A stretch of DNA of 13,281 bases from PS1 clade bacterium (GTDB lineage: Bacteria; Pseudomonadota; Alphaproteobacteria; RS24), in assembly GCA_016779015.1 (NCBI GenBank), contig JADHOK010000029.1, positions 1 to 13,281 on the forward strand, in the 5' to 3' direction. Both the position numbers and the translations under genes were made by a program. Position 1 is the first letter of the stretch. Every line of letters begins with the position of its first letter. The notes beneath the pieces were generated by a model, which saw only the letters and a list, made by a program, of their open reading frames with translations, did not search any database and was not told the origin of the DNA. Shown here one piece after another: positions 1 to 10,876 of this stretch.

Positions 1-1001
1 AATATCGCAGATGGACGCTGGCCAAACACCCCAGCGGCGTGCCGAGTGCCGATTGTTTCGCGCTCGAGGCGTTTACCCCCGACGCCCCGCAAGACGGGCA
101 AGTGCTGATTAGGACGCATTATTTCTCGCTCGACCCCGGTATGCGCGGACGTCTGACGGGCGACAGCTACGCGGCCGGCCTGAAGCTGGGCGACACGATT
201 GAAAGCGCCGGCATTGGCGAGATTATCGCCAGTAATTCCGAGCGGTTTGCCCTCGGCGATATGGTGATGGGCGGCCTTGGCTGGACCGAGGCGGTGCTGC
301 ACCCCGATAGGGGCTTGCAAAAACTCGACTCCGCCATGTTTGACGACAAAGTGTCGATGAGCGCGACCATTGGCGTGTTGGGTGTGCCCGGGCTGACCGC
401 GTGGTTCGGTTTGCAAGACCTCGGCCAGCCCAAAGATGGCGAGGTGCTGCTCATCTCCTCGGCTGCCGGACCGGTGGGCGCAACCTGCGGGCAAATTGGC
501 AAAACGCTGGGCTTGCGCGTTATCGGCATCGCCGGTGGGGCGGATAAATGCGCTTATTTGACGGATTTGGGTTTTGACGCGGTGGTCGATTACAAAGCCG
601 AGAAAAACCTCACCAAAGCCATTGCGGCGGCCGCGCCGAACGGCGTCGATATTTATTTCGACAATGTAGGCGGCGAGATGCTGGACGCGGCGGTGCTCAC
701 CATGAACCCTAAAGGCCGTATTGTTGTTTCCGGCCAAGTGTCTGAATATAATAGGGAAACCCCTATCGGCATGCGCCAAACCACGCGCTTTATCACGCAC
801 CGGCTGCGGATGGAGGGGCTGGTGGTTTATGACTACGCCAAGCAATTCCCTGAGGCGCAGGCGGCGATGGCGGCGCTTATCCGCGACGGCAAGCTGGCCT
901 ATAAGGAGGATATCAGAAGCGGTATTGAGGATGCGCCGCGCGAATATGCGGCGCTGTTCGCCGGTGCCAATTTCGGCCGTCGCCTCATCAAAACCATCTA
1001 A
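1..1001 (+). CDS. NADP-dependent oxidoreductase, MDR family (CurA/PTGR-like), 5' partial
   Basis: The protein resembles zinc-independent medium-chain dehydrogenase/reductases of the COG2130 type (CurA/YncB, prostaglandin reductase-like), which use NADPH to reduce the C=C bond of alpha,beta-unsaturated carbonyls. The reading frame is open to the left edge, giving Y-R-R-W-T-L-A-K before the GTG at 39. That matches the usual N-terminal NRRW...LA strand of the family, so the true start lies outside the window and GTG 39 is only an internal codon. The family segment SLDPGMRGR follows at 132-158. The nucleotide-binding glycine motif SSAAGPVGA is at about 459-485, and the stretches FDNVGGEMLDAAV and GRIVVSGQ are typical of the group. 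No structural or catalytic zinc cysteines are evident. The frame stops at TAA 999-1001. The physiological substrate cannot be told from sequence. It lies 68 nt upstream of the DAHP synthase gene on the same strand, with no evident functional link. Confidence 0.9.
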   Translation, partial: YRRWTLAKHPSGVPSADCFALEAFTPDAPQDGQVLIRTHYFSLDPGMRGRLTGDSYAAGLKLGDTIESAGIGEIIASNSERFALGDMVMGGLGWTEAVLHPDRGLQKLDSAMFDDKVSMSATIGVLGVPGLTAWFGLQDLGQPKDGEVLLISSAAGPVGATCGQIGKTLGLRVIGIAGGADKCAYLTDLGFDAVVDYKAEKNLTKAIAAAAPNGVDIYFDNVGGEMLDAAVLTMNPKGRIVVSGQVSEYNRETPIGMRQTTRFITHRLRMEGLVVYDYAKQFPEAQAAMAALIRDGKLAYKEDIRSGIEDAPREYAALFAGANFGRRLIKTI

Positions 1002-1069
1002 ACGCTTTATTTTTCCTCATAAAATACGTATATGAAAAACCAGGCCGACATTTTAGAAAGATTATAGAG

Positions 1070-2434
1070 ATGAGTTGGACACCGAAGAGCTGGCGCGAGT
1101 TCCCGATTAAGCAGGTTCCCGCCTATGAAGATGCGACAAAACTGGCCGATGTGGAAGCACGTTTGGCGAGCTTTCCGCCTTTGGTGTTTGCCGGTGAGGC
1201 GCGCAATCTGATAGCGCAACTGGCCGAAGTGTGCGAGGGCCGCGCGTTTTTGCTGCAAGGCGGCGACTGCGCCGAGAGCTTTGCCGAGCACCATGGCGAC
1301 AATATTCGCGACACTTTCCGCGTCATGCTGCAAATGTCTGTGGTGCTGACGTATGGCGCCAAGCTGCCGGTTATCAAAGTCGGTCGCATGGCCGGTCAAT
1401 TTGCCAAGCCGCGCTCGGCCGATACCGAGACCATTGATGGCGTGGAGCTGCCGAGCTATCGCGGTGACATTATCAACGGCATTGAATTCGACGCGACGGC
1501 GCGTGTGCCCGACCCGGAGCGGCAGATTTCCGCTTATCGTCAAGCCGCCTCGACGCTCAACCTGCTGCGCGCTTTCGCCAAGGGCGGCTATGCCGACCTG
1601 GCCGAAGTGCATCGCTGGAACCAAGGCTTTGTGGCCGACAGCCCGCAAGGCGCGCGCTACGAAGAAATGGCGCAACAAATCGACCAAGCCATGGAATTCA
1701 TGGCGGCCTGCGGCATTGACAGCAGCACCGCCCCGCAAATGGGCATGGTCGATTTCTACACCAGCCACGAGGCGCTGCTGCTGGGTTATGAGCAAGCGCT
1801 GACGCGGCTCGACAGCACCAGCGGCGAGCATTACGACACCTCGGCGCATATGCTGTGGATCGGCGACCGCACCCGCCAGCCGGATGGCGCGCATGTGGAG
1901 TTTCTCTCAGGCGTGAAAAACCCCATCGGCATTAAATGCGGGCCGTCGCTGGAGCCGGATGAGCTCATCACCCTGCTGGATAAGCTGAACCCGGAAAACG
2001 AAGCCGGGCGCATCACGCTGATTGCGCGCTTCGGCCATGAAAATGTTGAAAACCACCTGCCGCAACTCATCCGCAAGGTAGAGAGCGAAGGCCGCAAAGT
2101 GGTGTGGTCGTGCGACCCGATGCACGGCAATACGATTAAGGCGTCAAACGGTTATAAAACCCGTCCGGTTGACCGCATTTTGACGGAAGTGCAGCGCTTT
2201 ATGGGTGTGCATCAGGCCGAGGGCACGCATGCCGGCGGCATCCATTTTGAGATGACCGGCCAAAACGTGACCGAGTGTCTGGGCGGCGCGCAAGCGATTT
2301 CGGAAGAAGACCTCTCCAGCCGCTATCACACCCATTGCGACCCTCGCCTGAATGGCAGCCAAGCACTGGAACTGGCGTTTTTGATTGCTGAGGGTATAAG
2401 CGCTTACCGCACCGAGCTGGCTCGGGCGGTTTAG
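1070..2434 (+). CDS. aroG: 3-deoxy-7-phosphoheptulonate synthase, class II
   Basis: This cytosolic enzyme condenses phosphoenolpyruvate with erythrose 4-phosphate to form DAHP, the first step of the shikimate pathway to aromatic amino acids. The 454-residue length is normal for the class II (plant/mycobacterial) family. The four metal ligands expected from that family are visible: Cys67 in LQGGDCAESF, His352 in CDPMHGNT, Glu394 in HFEMTGQNVTEC and Asp424 in THCDPRLN. PEP/E4P-binding basic stretches include VGRMAGQFAKPRS (residues 104-116), GIKCGPS and IARFGH. The start MSWTPKSWRE matches the usual beginning of the family (W-x-P-x-S-W-R). Only a weak purine-rich ribosome site (TAGAG) precedes it. 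The long N-terminal extension of some regulated class II enzymes is absent, so control by aromatic amino acids cannot be predicted. The TAG stop is followed in the same frame by a 61-codon ORF. The symbol aroG follows common use for alphaproteobacterial class II enzymes; aroF or aroH may also be applied. Confidence 0.97.
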   Translation: MSWTPKSWREFPIKQVPAYEDATKLADVEARLASFPPLVFAGEARNLIAQLAEVCEGRAFLLQGGDCAESFAEHHGDNIRDTFRVMLQMSVVLTYGAKLPVIKVGRMAGQFAKPRSADTETIDGVELPSYRGDIINGIEFDATARVPDPERQISAYRQAASTLNLLRAFAKGGYADLAEVHRWNQGFVADSPQGARYEEMAQQIDQAMEFMAACGIDSSTAPQMGMVDFYTSHEALLLGYEQALTRLDSTSGEHYDTSAHMLWIGDRTRQPDGAHVEFLSGVKNPIGIKCGPSLEPDELITLLDKLNPENEAGRITLIARFGHENVENHLPQLIRKVESEGRKVVWSCDPMHGNTIKASNGYKTRPVDRILTEVQRFMGVHQAEGTHAGGIHFEMTGQNVTECLGGAQAISEEDLSSRYHTHCDPRLNGSQALELAFLIAEGISAYRTELARAV

Positions 2435-2449
2435 ATATCAATTTACTTT

Positions 2450-2635
2450 ATGGGTAACGCTCAACCGCGCCAGCGGTTGACGCCCCGTCGCGCGGCGCTA
2501 ATGCAGCCGCCCGATTATCAATGGCTGATGAAGAATTATCGCGTCCGCAAAGTGCTGGAACTGTTTTGCCTACTGACCGGCAAAAAGCACCGCCGCGCCG
2601 TGCTGGAAATTTTGCGCGCCATGCAATCGCGCTAA
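2450..2635 (+). CDS. small basic protein of unknown function
   Basis: This is a 61-codon ORF that I do not recognise. Codon choice (CTG, CGC, GTG, GAA, GCC, AAA) matches the neighbouring genes. The C-terminal 40 residues look like a real folded protein: a proline/aromatic lead-in (PPDYQWLM), then two predicted amphipathic helices around YRVRKVLELFCLL and HRRAVLEILRAM joined by TGKK. It is strongly basic and has no signal peptide or membrane segment. No Shine-Dalgarno precedes ATG 2450. Later in-frame ATGs at 2501 and 2528 also lack one, so the start is uncertain. It is in the same frame as the DAHP synthase, 15 nt after that stop, with no stop codon between, so translation could come from reinitiation or from TAG readthrough. 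An inverted repeat overlaps its first codons. The ORF ends 6 nt before the stop of the convergent acyltransferase gene. The helix pair loosely resembles C-terminal tails of some small DNA-binding regulators, but that is only an impression. Confidence 0.5.
   Translation: MGNAQPRQRLTPRRAALMQPPDYQWLMKNYRVRKVLELFCLLTGKKHRRAVLEILRAMQSR
2461..2480. repeat. perfect 8-bp inverted repeat (hairpin) behind aroG
   Basis: The arms TCAACCGC and GCGGTTGA are perfectly complementary around a 4-nt GCCA loop, so RNA from either strand could form a strong short hairpin. It lies 27 nt after the DAHP synthase stop and inside the first ten codons of the small ORF if that starts at 2450. Neither strand has a T-run after the stem, so it is not a standard Rho-independent terminator. 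It could stabilise the 3' end of the aroG transcript, assist a Rho-dependent end, or modulate translation of the small ORF. Confidence 0.5.
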
Positions 2636-2641
2636 CCCAAA

Positions 2642-3508
2642 TCACTTGCCCAGCATTTGCTCGGCTTCGGCTTGGGTGGCTTTTAAAATTTCGGTCACGC
2701 GGGCGCATTCGGCCTCGATATGCGCGTCATCGCCCGCCTCGATATAAATCGGCCGGCTGAAGGCCAGCGAGCGATTGGCGAATGGCAGCGGCAGGCGCGA
2801 CTTGTCCCATGTGCCGGGCAGCGGCAATTCGGGCGAATAGCTGGCCCCGACACCAATAATCGCGGCCCCCGATTTGGCCGCCAGCTTGACCATGCCCGGC
2901 CCCACCTCAAACACCGGCCCGGGCGGCACATCGGCCGTGGCCAGCACCATCTCGCCGTTTTTCAAATGCCGCAACATGCCGCGAAAGGCCTGCGCGCCGC
3001 GCTTTTTCGGATTGGTTTTCTTGCCCGCCGCCTTGCCCGTGCCCGACCCTTGAATGGCCTGAAACCCGAAAGGCCGGATGATATTGGCAATCACCGCGCC
3101 ATCGCGCGAGCGCGAGGTTAGCACCGTAATCGGGCTGATGAGCAGCCGCCCCATCGGTATGGCCTGAAAATTGCGCCCGTGCCAAACCAGCACAATCACC
3201 GGCCGGCGCGCCGCTTGCAGTTTGATAAACGGCCCGTCGCCCGCCACCGTCACCTGGCTGGTCATCTCGCACAGGCGGATATATCGGTTGACCAGCCAGC
3301 CGACCAGCCGCGACGGCCACGCCACATCCTGAGCATGAAAACTATGGCCAACAACCTGCTCAGCATCCCTGCGGACAAAGCGCCCACGCTCCCAATCGAA
3401 GCGCGGCAGATCTACTTTTTTCAAATCGATATTGCGCGCTTTATCGGCAACTTTTTGCGCCGCGTTTTTGGCCGCTTTTTGCGCCCGCTGTGCCCGGTGC
3501 CGCACCAT
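2642..3508 (-). CDS. lysophospholipid acyltransferase-like protein (DUF374 family)
   Basis: The protein has 288 residues and is related to the DUF374 branch of the lysophospholipid/lipid A acyltransferase-like superfamily, inferred to transfer acyl groups at the inner face of the cytoplasmic membrane. The family landmarks are in order. VLVWHGRNF (residues about 106-114) carries the catalytic-type histidine block, SRSRDGAVIANIIRPFGF (132-149) is the conserved SxxRDG segment, and ATADVPPGPVFEVGPG (190-205) stands where most members have TPDGPRGP. LPLPF comes near residue 240. The first 50 residues are very basic (repeated RAQKAAKNAAQK pattern) and probably associate with membrane or nucleic acid. 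A lysine-rich insert (GKAAGKKTNPKKRG, about 158-171) separates two conserved blocks. A good ribosome site AGAGGGG lies 8 nt upstream of the ATG, and the gene begins 3 nt after the gor stop, so it is the last gene of the operon. Substrate is unknown. Confidence 0.82.
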   Translation of the reverse strand: MVRHRAQRAQKAAKNAAQKVADKARNIDLKKVDLPRFDWERGRFVRRDAEQVVGHSFHAQDVAWPSRLVGWLVNRYIRLCEMTSQVTVAGDGPFIKLQAARRPVIVLVWHGRNFQAIPMGRLLISPITVLTSRSRDGAVIANIIRPFGFQAIQGSGTGKAAGKKTNPKKRGAQAFRGMLRHLKNGEMVLATADVPPGPVFEVGPGMVKLAAKSGAAIIGVGASYSPELPLPGTWDKSRLPLPFANRSLAFSRPIYIEAGDDAHIEAECARVTEILKATQAEAEQMLGK

Positions 3509-3511
3509 CGT

Positions 3512-4864
3512 TCAGGCCCCTCTGGGTTGCTTGAAAGTCACCAGTTCTTCCGCCGCCGTGGGGTGCACCGCAATGGTCGCATCAAACTGCGCCTTGGTCG
3601 CGCCCATGGTCACGGCGACGCCGAAAGCCTGAATCATCTCCCCGCTATCCGGCCCGACAATGTGCAAGCCCAGCACTTTATCATCGGCCTTATCGACAAT
3701 CAGCTTCATCAGCGTCTTCTCCGGATTGCCGGACAGCGTGCCCTTCATCGGGCGAAAGCTGGTAGCGTAAACATTAATATCATGACCGGCGGCGCGCGCC
3801 GCTTCCTCGCCCAGCCCCACCGTGCCGATGGGCGGCTGTGAAAACACCGCGGTCGGGATGATGGAATGGTCAACCTGTGTCGGCGTGTCGTTGAACACGG
3901 TCTCGGCAAACGCCGCGCCCTCGCGAATGGCCACCGGCGTCAGTTGCGCGCGCTCGGTCACATCGCCGACAGCGTAAATATTGTCGATATTGGTTTTCGA
4001 CCGCGCATCGACTTTCACTTCGCCACGCGGGCCGGTTTCGACACCCGCCGCTTCCAGCCCCAAACCGTCAGTCATCGGCACGCGACCGGTGGCATACATC
4101 ACCAGACCGGTGTCTTGCGTGATGCCGTCATTATAAGTGACGGTGTAACCGGTCGCGGTTTTGGCGATAGACGCGATATCGCTCTCGGTTTTTAGGCACA
4201 CGCCCTTTGCCGTCATCTCGGCCGCCAAATGGGCGCGCACCTCGTCGTCAAAACCACGCAAAATTTGCGGTCCGCGATAAACCAGTGTCGTATCGACCCC
4301 CAGCCCGTTAAAAATACCGGTAAATTCGACCGCAATATAGCCCCCGCCGACAACGATAATCTGCTTCGGCAGCGCCTCGATATGAAACGCCTCGTTGGAG
4401 CTGATGGCGTGTTCGATGCCGTCAATCTGCGGCATGAACGGCGTCGCGCCAACCGCGATAAGAATATATTTGGCGGTAATGTCACGGCCGTTAAGGCTCA
4501 CCGTATGGGTGTCTCTCAGCGTCGCCCGCCCCTCAAGAATTTCGACCCCCGCCGCTTCGAGATTTTTAATATAAATGCCGTTCAAGCGGTCAATCTCAGC
4601 GTCTTTATTCTTCACCAATGTCGGCCAGTCAAACTTGGCGTCAGCCACCGTCCAGCCAAAGCCCGCCGCGTCTTCGAAATCCTCGGCAAAATGGCTGGCA
4701 TAGACGAATAGTTTTTTCGGCACACAGCCGCGAATGACGCAAGTGCCGCCGACGCGATACTCCTCAGCCACCGCCACTTTGGCACCATACGAGGCGCTCA
4801 TCCGCGCGGCCCGCACACCGCCGCTACCCGCCCCTATAACGAAAAGATCGTAGTCAAAAGTCAT
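3512..4864 (-). CDS. gor: glutathione-disulfide reductase
   Basis: This cytosolic FAD flavoprotein uses NADPH to reduce glutathione disulfide to two GSH. The 450 residues match the family length. An N-terminal FAD-binding motif GAGSGG (residues 11-16) is followed by the redox-active disulfide motif GGTCVIRGCVPKK with Cys42 and Cys47. The NADPH domain has VVGGGYIAVEF (171-181). Arg197 and Arg203 sit where glutathione reductases carry the arginines that favour NADPH over NADH, which argues against dihydrolipoamide dehydrogenase. The second FAD motif is DNIYAVGDVT, and the catalytic base pair is in HPTAAEE (His434, Glu439). The ATG overlaps the rpiA stop in an ATGA arrangement, and only a weak ribosome site is visible, so translation is probably coupled to rpiA. 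NADPH supply through the pentose phosphate pathway links it functionally to its rpiA neighbour. Confidence 0.97.
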   Translation of the reverse strand: MTFDYDLFVIGAGSGGVRAARMSASYGAKVAVAEEYRVGGTCVIRGCVPKKLFVYASHFAEDFEDAAGFGWTVADAKFDWPTLVKNKDAEIDRLNGIYIKNLEAAGVEILEGRATLRDTHTVSLNGRDITAKYILIAVGATPFMPQIDGIEHAISSNEAFHIEALPKQIIVVGGGYIAVEFTGIFNGLGVDTTLVYRGPQILRGFDDEVRAHLAAEMTAKGVCLKTESDIASIAKTATGYTVTYNDGITQDTGLVMYATGRVPMTDGLGLEAAGVETGPRGEVKVDARSKTNIDNIYAVGDVTERAQLTPVAIREGAAFAETVFNDTPTQVDHSIIPTAVFSQPPIGTVGLGEEAARAAGHDINVYATSFRPMKGTLSGNPEKTLMKLIVDKADDKVLGLHIVGPDSGEMIQAFGVAVTMGATKAQFDATIAVHPTAAEELVTFKQPRGA

Positions 4865-5598
4865 AAATTCCCAATCTCAATCAGCCCGTCATCGCCGGCC
4901 AGAACAGCCGCCGTGGCATAGCCCAAAAACAGCCCGTGCTCCACCACACCGGGCACATTCAGCAGCGCTTGCGCCAGTCCCTCAGCATGGTTTATGCGGC
5001 CCAACGCGCAGTCATAAATATAGTGCCCGCCATCGGTGATAAAAGGGTCGGCCCCGCCGCGCAGATTAATCGCGCCGTTATTGCCGGTCGCGGCCAGCGC
5101 CTCACCAATAGCCGCCGCCGTGACGCCGTGCGAAAACATATTGACCTCAACCGGCAGGTCAAACGCGCCCAGCGTCGCAACCTTTTTACTGTCATCGGCA
5201 ATAACAATCATCCTGTCAGAGGCCGCCGCCACAATCTTCTCGCGCAGCAGCGCGCCGCCGCCGCCTTTAATGAGGCGCAGCGCATCGTCAAGCTCGTCAG
5301 CGCCATCCACTGTCAGGTCGAGGCGTTGCAACGCGTCCAAATCGGCCAATTGAATGCGCAGCCCCTCGGCTTGCGCGCGCGTCGCTTCCGAGGTCGGCAC
5401 GCAGACAACCTTCAGACCCTCGGCGACTTTCGCGCCTAAACCGTCAACAAAATAGCGCGCCGTCGAACCGGTGCCGAGCCCCAGCTTCATGCCGCTTTCG
5501 ACTTCTTCCAAAGCGCGCAGCGCGGCTTTTTGCTTCATCTGCTCAACCGCGCTGTCGGGCTGCAAAATCCTCTCTCGCCAGCTTCCGGACTGGGTCAT
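4861..5598 (-). CDS. rpiA: ribose-5-phosphate isomerase A
   Basis: It interconverts ribose 5-phosphate and ribulose 5-phosphate in the non-oxidative pentose phosphate pathway, in the cytosol. The phosphate-binding loop GLGTGSTA (residues 40-47), the DGADE motif (98-102, Asp98 and Asp101), Lys111 in KGGGGALLREK and Glu120 as catalytic base all sit at a constant 17-residue offset from my recollection of the E. coli enzyme numbering. The protein is 245 residues, about 25 longer than usual, because of an N-terminal extension (TQSGSWRERILQPDS...). An internal ATG at 5538 would give the usual length. I keep the outer ATG because it has a strong AGGAG 8 nt upstream (5607-5611) and overlaps the upstream gene stop as ATGA, whereas the inner ATG has a poor site. 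It also overlaps gor by 4 nt at its 3' end, so it is translationally linked on both sides. Confidence 0.96.
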   Translation of the reverse strand: MTQSGSWRERILQPDSAVEQMKQKAALRALEEVESGMKLGLGTGSTARYFVDGLGAKVAEGLKVVCVPTSEATRAQAEGLRIQLADLDALQRLDLTVDGADELDDALRLIKGGGGALLREKIVAAASDRMIVIADDSKKVATLGAFDLPVEVNMFSHGVTAAAIGEALAATGNNGAINLRGGADPFITDGGHYIYDCALGRINHAEGLAQALLNVPGVVEHGLFLGYATAAVLAGDDGLIEIGNL

Positions 5599-6293
5599 AA
5601 ACCGCGCTCCTCTCTAATGTTTTCCCAAGCTTCGTTAATCGACGCCATGCGCGCCGTCGCAATATGCATCATTTCGAGCGGCATGCCACGCGCTTGTAAT
5701 TGGTCGGGATGATTATCGCGCACCGCGTTCAGCCAAGCGCGTTTTACCGTATCATCCTCGGCGTGACGACCGACCCCCAGCACCGCATAAGGGTCAACCA
5801 CGCTGCCATCATGGCGCGCTTGAATACGCTTAAAATCGCTAACATTTATCTTGAAAATATCGGCGACGATTTCGAGGAATTGCTGCTCGGCCGGGTGCAG
5901 CACGCCATCGGCATAGGCGATATAGAACAGGACATCCAACACATCCTCCAGCACTTGCGGGCTGTCTGCATAAATTTCAGCTACCTGTTTGGCGTAGGCA
6001 TCAAAACCGGCGACATCTTCCTGCGCCAGACGAAACACCCGCTCCATATTCTTCAACTCAGCCTCGGGCACGCGCATCATATCCTGCACCGCCTGCACCT
6101 CTATGGGCGAGACATCGCCATCGGCGCGGGTCATTTTGGCGGCCAACGAAATCATCGCAATGGTGAATATAATCTGTCGGTCGTTAACGCGATCGAGCGC
6201 AAAATGCCCCGCCAGCCCGCCGACCAATGCGCCCGGCACGCCGCCTATGGCATAGCCCGCAGCTATGCCTGCAATTTTGCCCCAAACAGACAT
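5595..6293 (-). CDS. TerB / J-domain co-chaperone (DjlA-like)
   Basis: This 232-residue protein has the domain order of DjlA-type proteins. An N-terminal glycine/alanine-rich hydrophobic segment (residues 8-32, IAGIAAGYAIGGVPGALVGG) may insert in or contact the membrane. An all-helical TerB-like domain follows (about 40-155), with the paired acidic motifs TRADGDVSPIE and AYADGVLHPAE. A C-terminal J domain (about 168-228) carries the invariant HPD tripeptide at 195-197 (DNHPDQL), which in the family stimulates the ATPase of DnaK-type Hsp70. The glycine-rich helix resembles the dimerising transmembrane region of DjlA, but the N-terminus is short, so topology is uncertain. The gene starts 22 nt after the metH stop with only a weak ribosome site, and its TGA overlaps the rpiA ATG. 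A role in folding or assembly of a membrane client is inferred from the family; the client is unknown. Confidence 0.87.
   Translation of the reverse strand: MSVWGKIAGIAAGYAIGGVPGALVGGLAGHFALDRVNDRQIIFTIAMISLAAKMTRADGDVSPIEVQAVQDMMRVPEAELKNMERVFRLAQEDVAGFDAYAKQVAEIYADSPQVLEDVLDVLFYIAYADGVLHPAEQQFLEIVADIFKINVSDFKRIQARHDGSVVDPYAVLGVGRHAEDDTVKRAWLNAVRDNHPDQLQARGMPLEMMHIATARMASINEAWENIREERGL
5607..5611 (-). promoter_or_regulatory. ribosome binding site deciding the rpiA start
   Basis: The sequence AGGAG on the - strand lies 8 nt before the ATG at 5598. It sits inside the end of the J-domain gene. Together with the ATGA overlap it supports the longer rpiA product over the internal ATG at 5538. Confidence 0.65.
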
Positions 6294-6315
6294 GGGCTCA
6301 GACTAACGGATTCAT

Positions 6316-10020
<3,705 letters not shown>

Positions 10021-10030
10021 TTATCCCTCT

Positions 10031-10876
10031 TTAACTTGCAGCCGCACCAAGCTTCAAAATACGGCAAACGGCAAAAGTCAAATCCGCCTGATTGAGCGTA
10101 TAAAAATGCAAATGGCCGAAGCCCTCGTCGATCAGTTTACGGCATTGGTCGACCGCCACCGATGCGGCAATGTGCTTGCGCGTATCGGCGTCGTCTTCCA
10201 ACCCTTCATAGGCGTCGGCCAGCCAGGCCGGCACGTTAGCGCCGCAAGCCTCGGCCATGCGCTTGGCACCGGTGAAATTGGTGGTCGGCATAATGCCGGC
10301 AATCACCGGAATGGTGACGCCTGCCGCCGCGAGACGGTCGCGGAAACGCAAATGCGCCTCAGTATCGAAAACAAATTGCGTGATGGCGCGCGTCGCACCG
10401 GCGTCAATCTTGGCTTTCAGCAGATCTATATCGGCGTCGATTGAAACGCTTTCGGGGTGCTTTTCCGGATAGGCGCTGACCGTGATGTCAAAATTGCCTC
10501 GCGCGGCCAGAGCCGCCACCAGCTCCAACGAGCCGGTATAACCATCCGCATGCGGCTGGAAAGCGCCCATATCGGGCATGTCGCCGCGCAACGCCACAAC
10601 GTGGCGAACACCGGCGCTGGCATAATCATCGATAACGCTATCGACCTCGGATTTGGCAGCGGCGACGCAGGTCAGATGCGCGGCCGGTTTCAAATCGGTT
10701 TCGTCGATAATGCGTTTGACGCAAGCATGCGTGCGGTCGCGTGTCGTGCCGCCCGCGCCATAAGTCACCGACACGAAATCGGGGGCCAATGGCGCAAGCC
10801 GTCCGATGGACTGCCAGAGCTTCTCGCCTGCCGCCTCTGATTTGGGCGGGAAAAATTCAAAACTGATACCGGTCAT
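10031..10876 (-). CDS. metF: 5,10-methylenetetrahydrofolate reductase
   Basis: This FAD enzyme reduces 5,10-methylene-THF to 5-methyl-THF, the methyl donor for MetH. The protein from ATG 10876 has 281 residues and begins MTGISFEFFPPKSE, the usual family start with the catalytic-type glutamate in FEFFPPK. Further landmarks are SVTYGAGGTTRDRT, the substrate-channel stretch HLTCVAA, VVALRGDMPD, AYPEKHPES and ITQFVFD. A longer version from GTG 10912 would add 12 residues (MAGRQDNKKRNA). I reject it because ATG 10876 forms an ATGA overlap with the upstream regulator stop and agrees with family N-termini. The gene is followed after 10 nt by metH, giving the two consecutive steps of homocysteine remethylation side by side. 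Expression probably depends on the promoter ahead of the regulator. Confidence 0.96.
   Translation of the reverse strand: MTGISFEFFPPKSEAAGEKLWQSIGRLAPLAPDFVSVTYGAGGTTRDRTHACVKRIIDETDLKPAAHLTCVAAAKSEVDSVIDDYASAGVRHVVALRGDMPDMGAFQPHADGYTGSLELVAALAARGNFDITVSAYPEKHPESVSIDADIDLLKAKIDAGATRAITQFVFDTEAHLRFRDRLAAAGVTIPVIAGIMPTTNFTGAKRMAEACGANVPAWLADAYEGLEDDADTRKHIAASVAVDQCRKLIDEGFGHLHFYTLNQADLTFAVCRILKLGAAAS

Noticed and set aside
1002..1069. Possible promoter and ATACGTAT palindrome (1024-1031) ahead of the DAHP synthase
   Set aside because: The gap is AT-rich and could hold a promoter, but no convincing -35/-10 pair is present and the 8-bp palindrome does not extend. It does not match the operator at 11860-11875.
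1007..1894. 295-codon open frame on the - strand opposite the DAHP synthase
   Set aside because: It lies wholly antisense to a clearly functional gene with all catalytic residues, has no recognisable domain and has low-complexity Arg/His/Ala composition typical of reverse-complement frames in GC-rich DNA.
5536..5538. Internal ATG as the rpiA start, giving a 225-residue protein of normal length
   Set aside because: It has a poor ribosome site, whereas ATG 5598 has AGGAG at 8 nt and an ATGA overlap. It remains possible because the first 20 residues are not part of the conserved domain.
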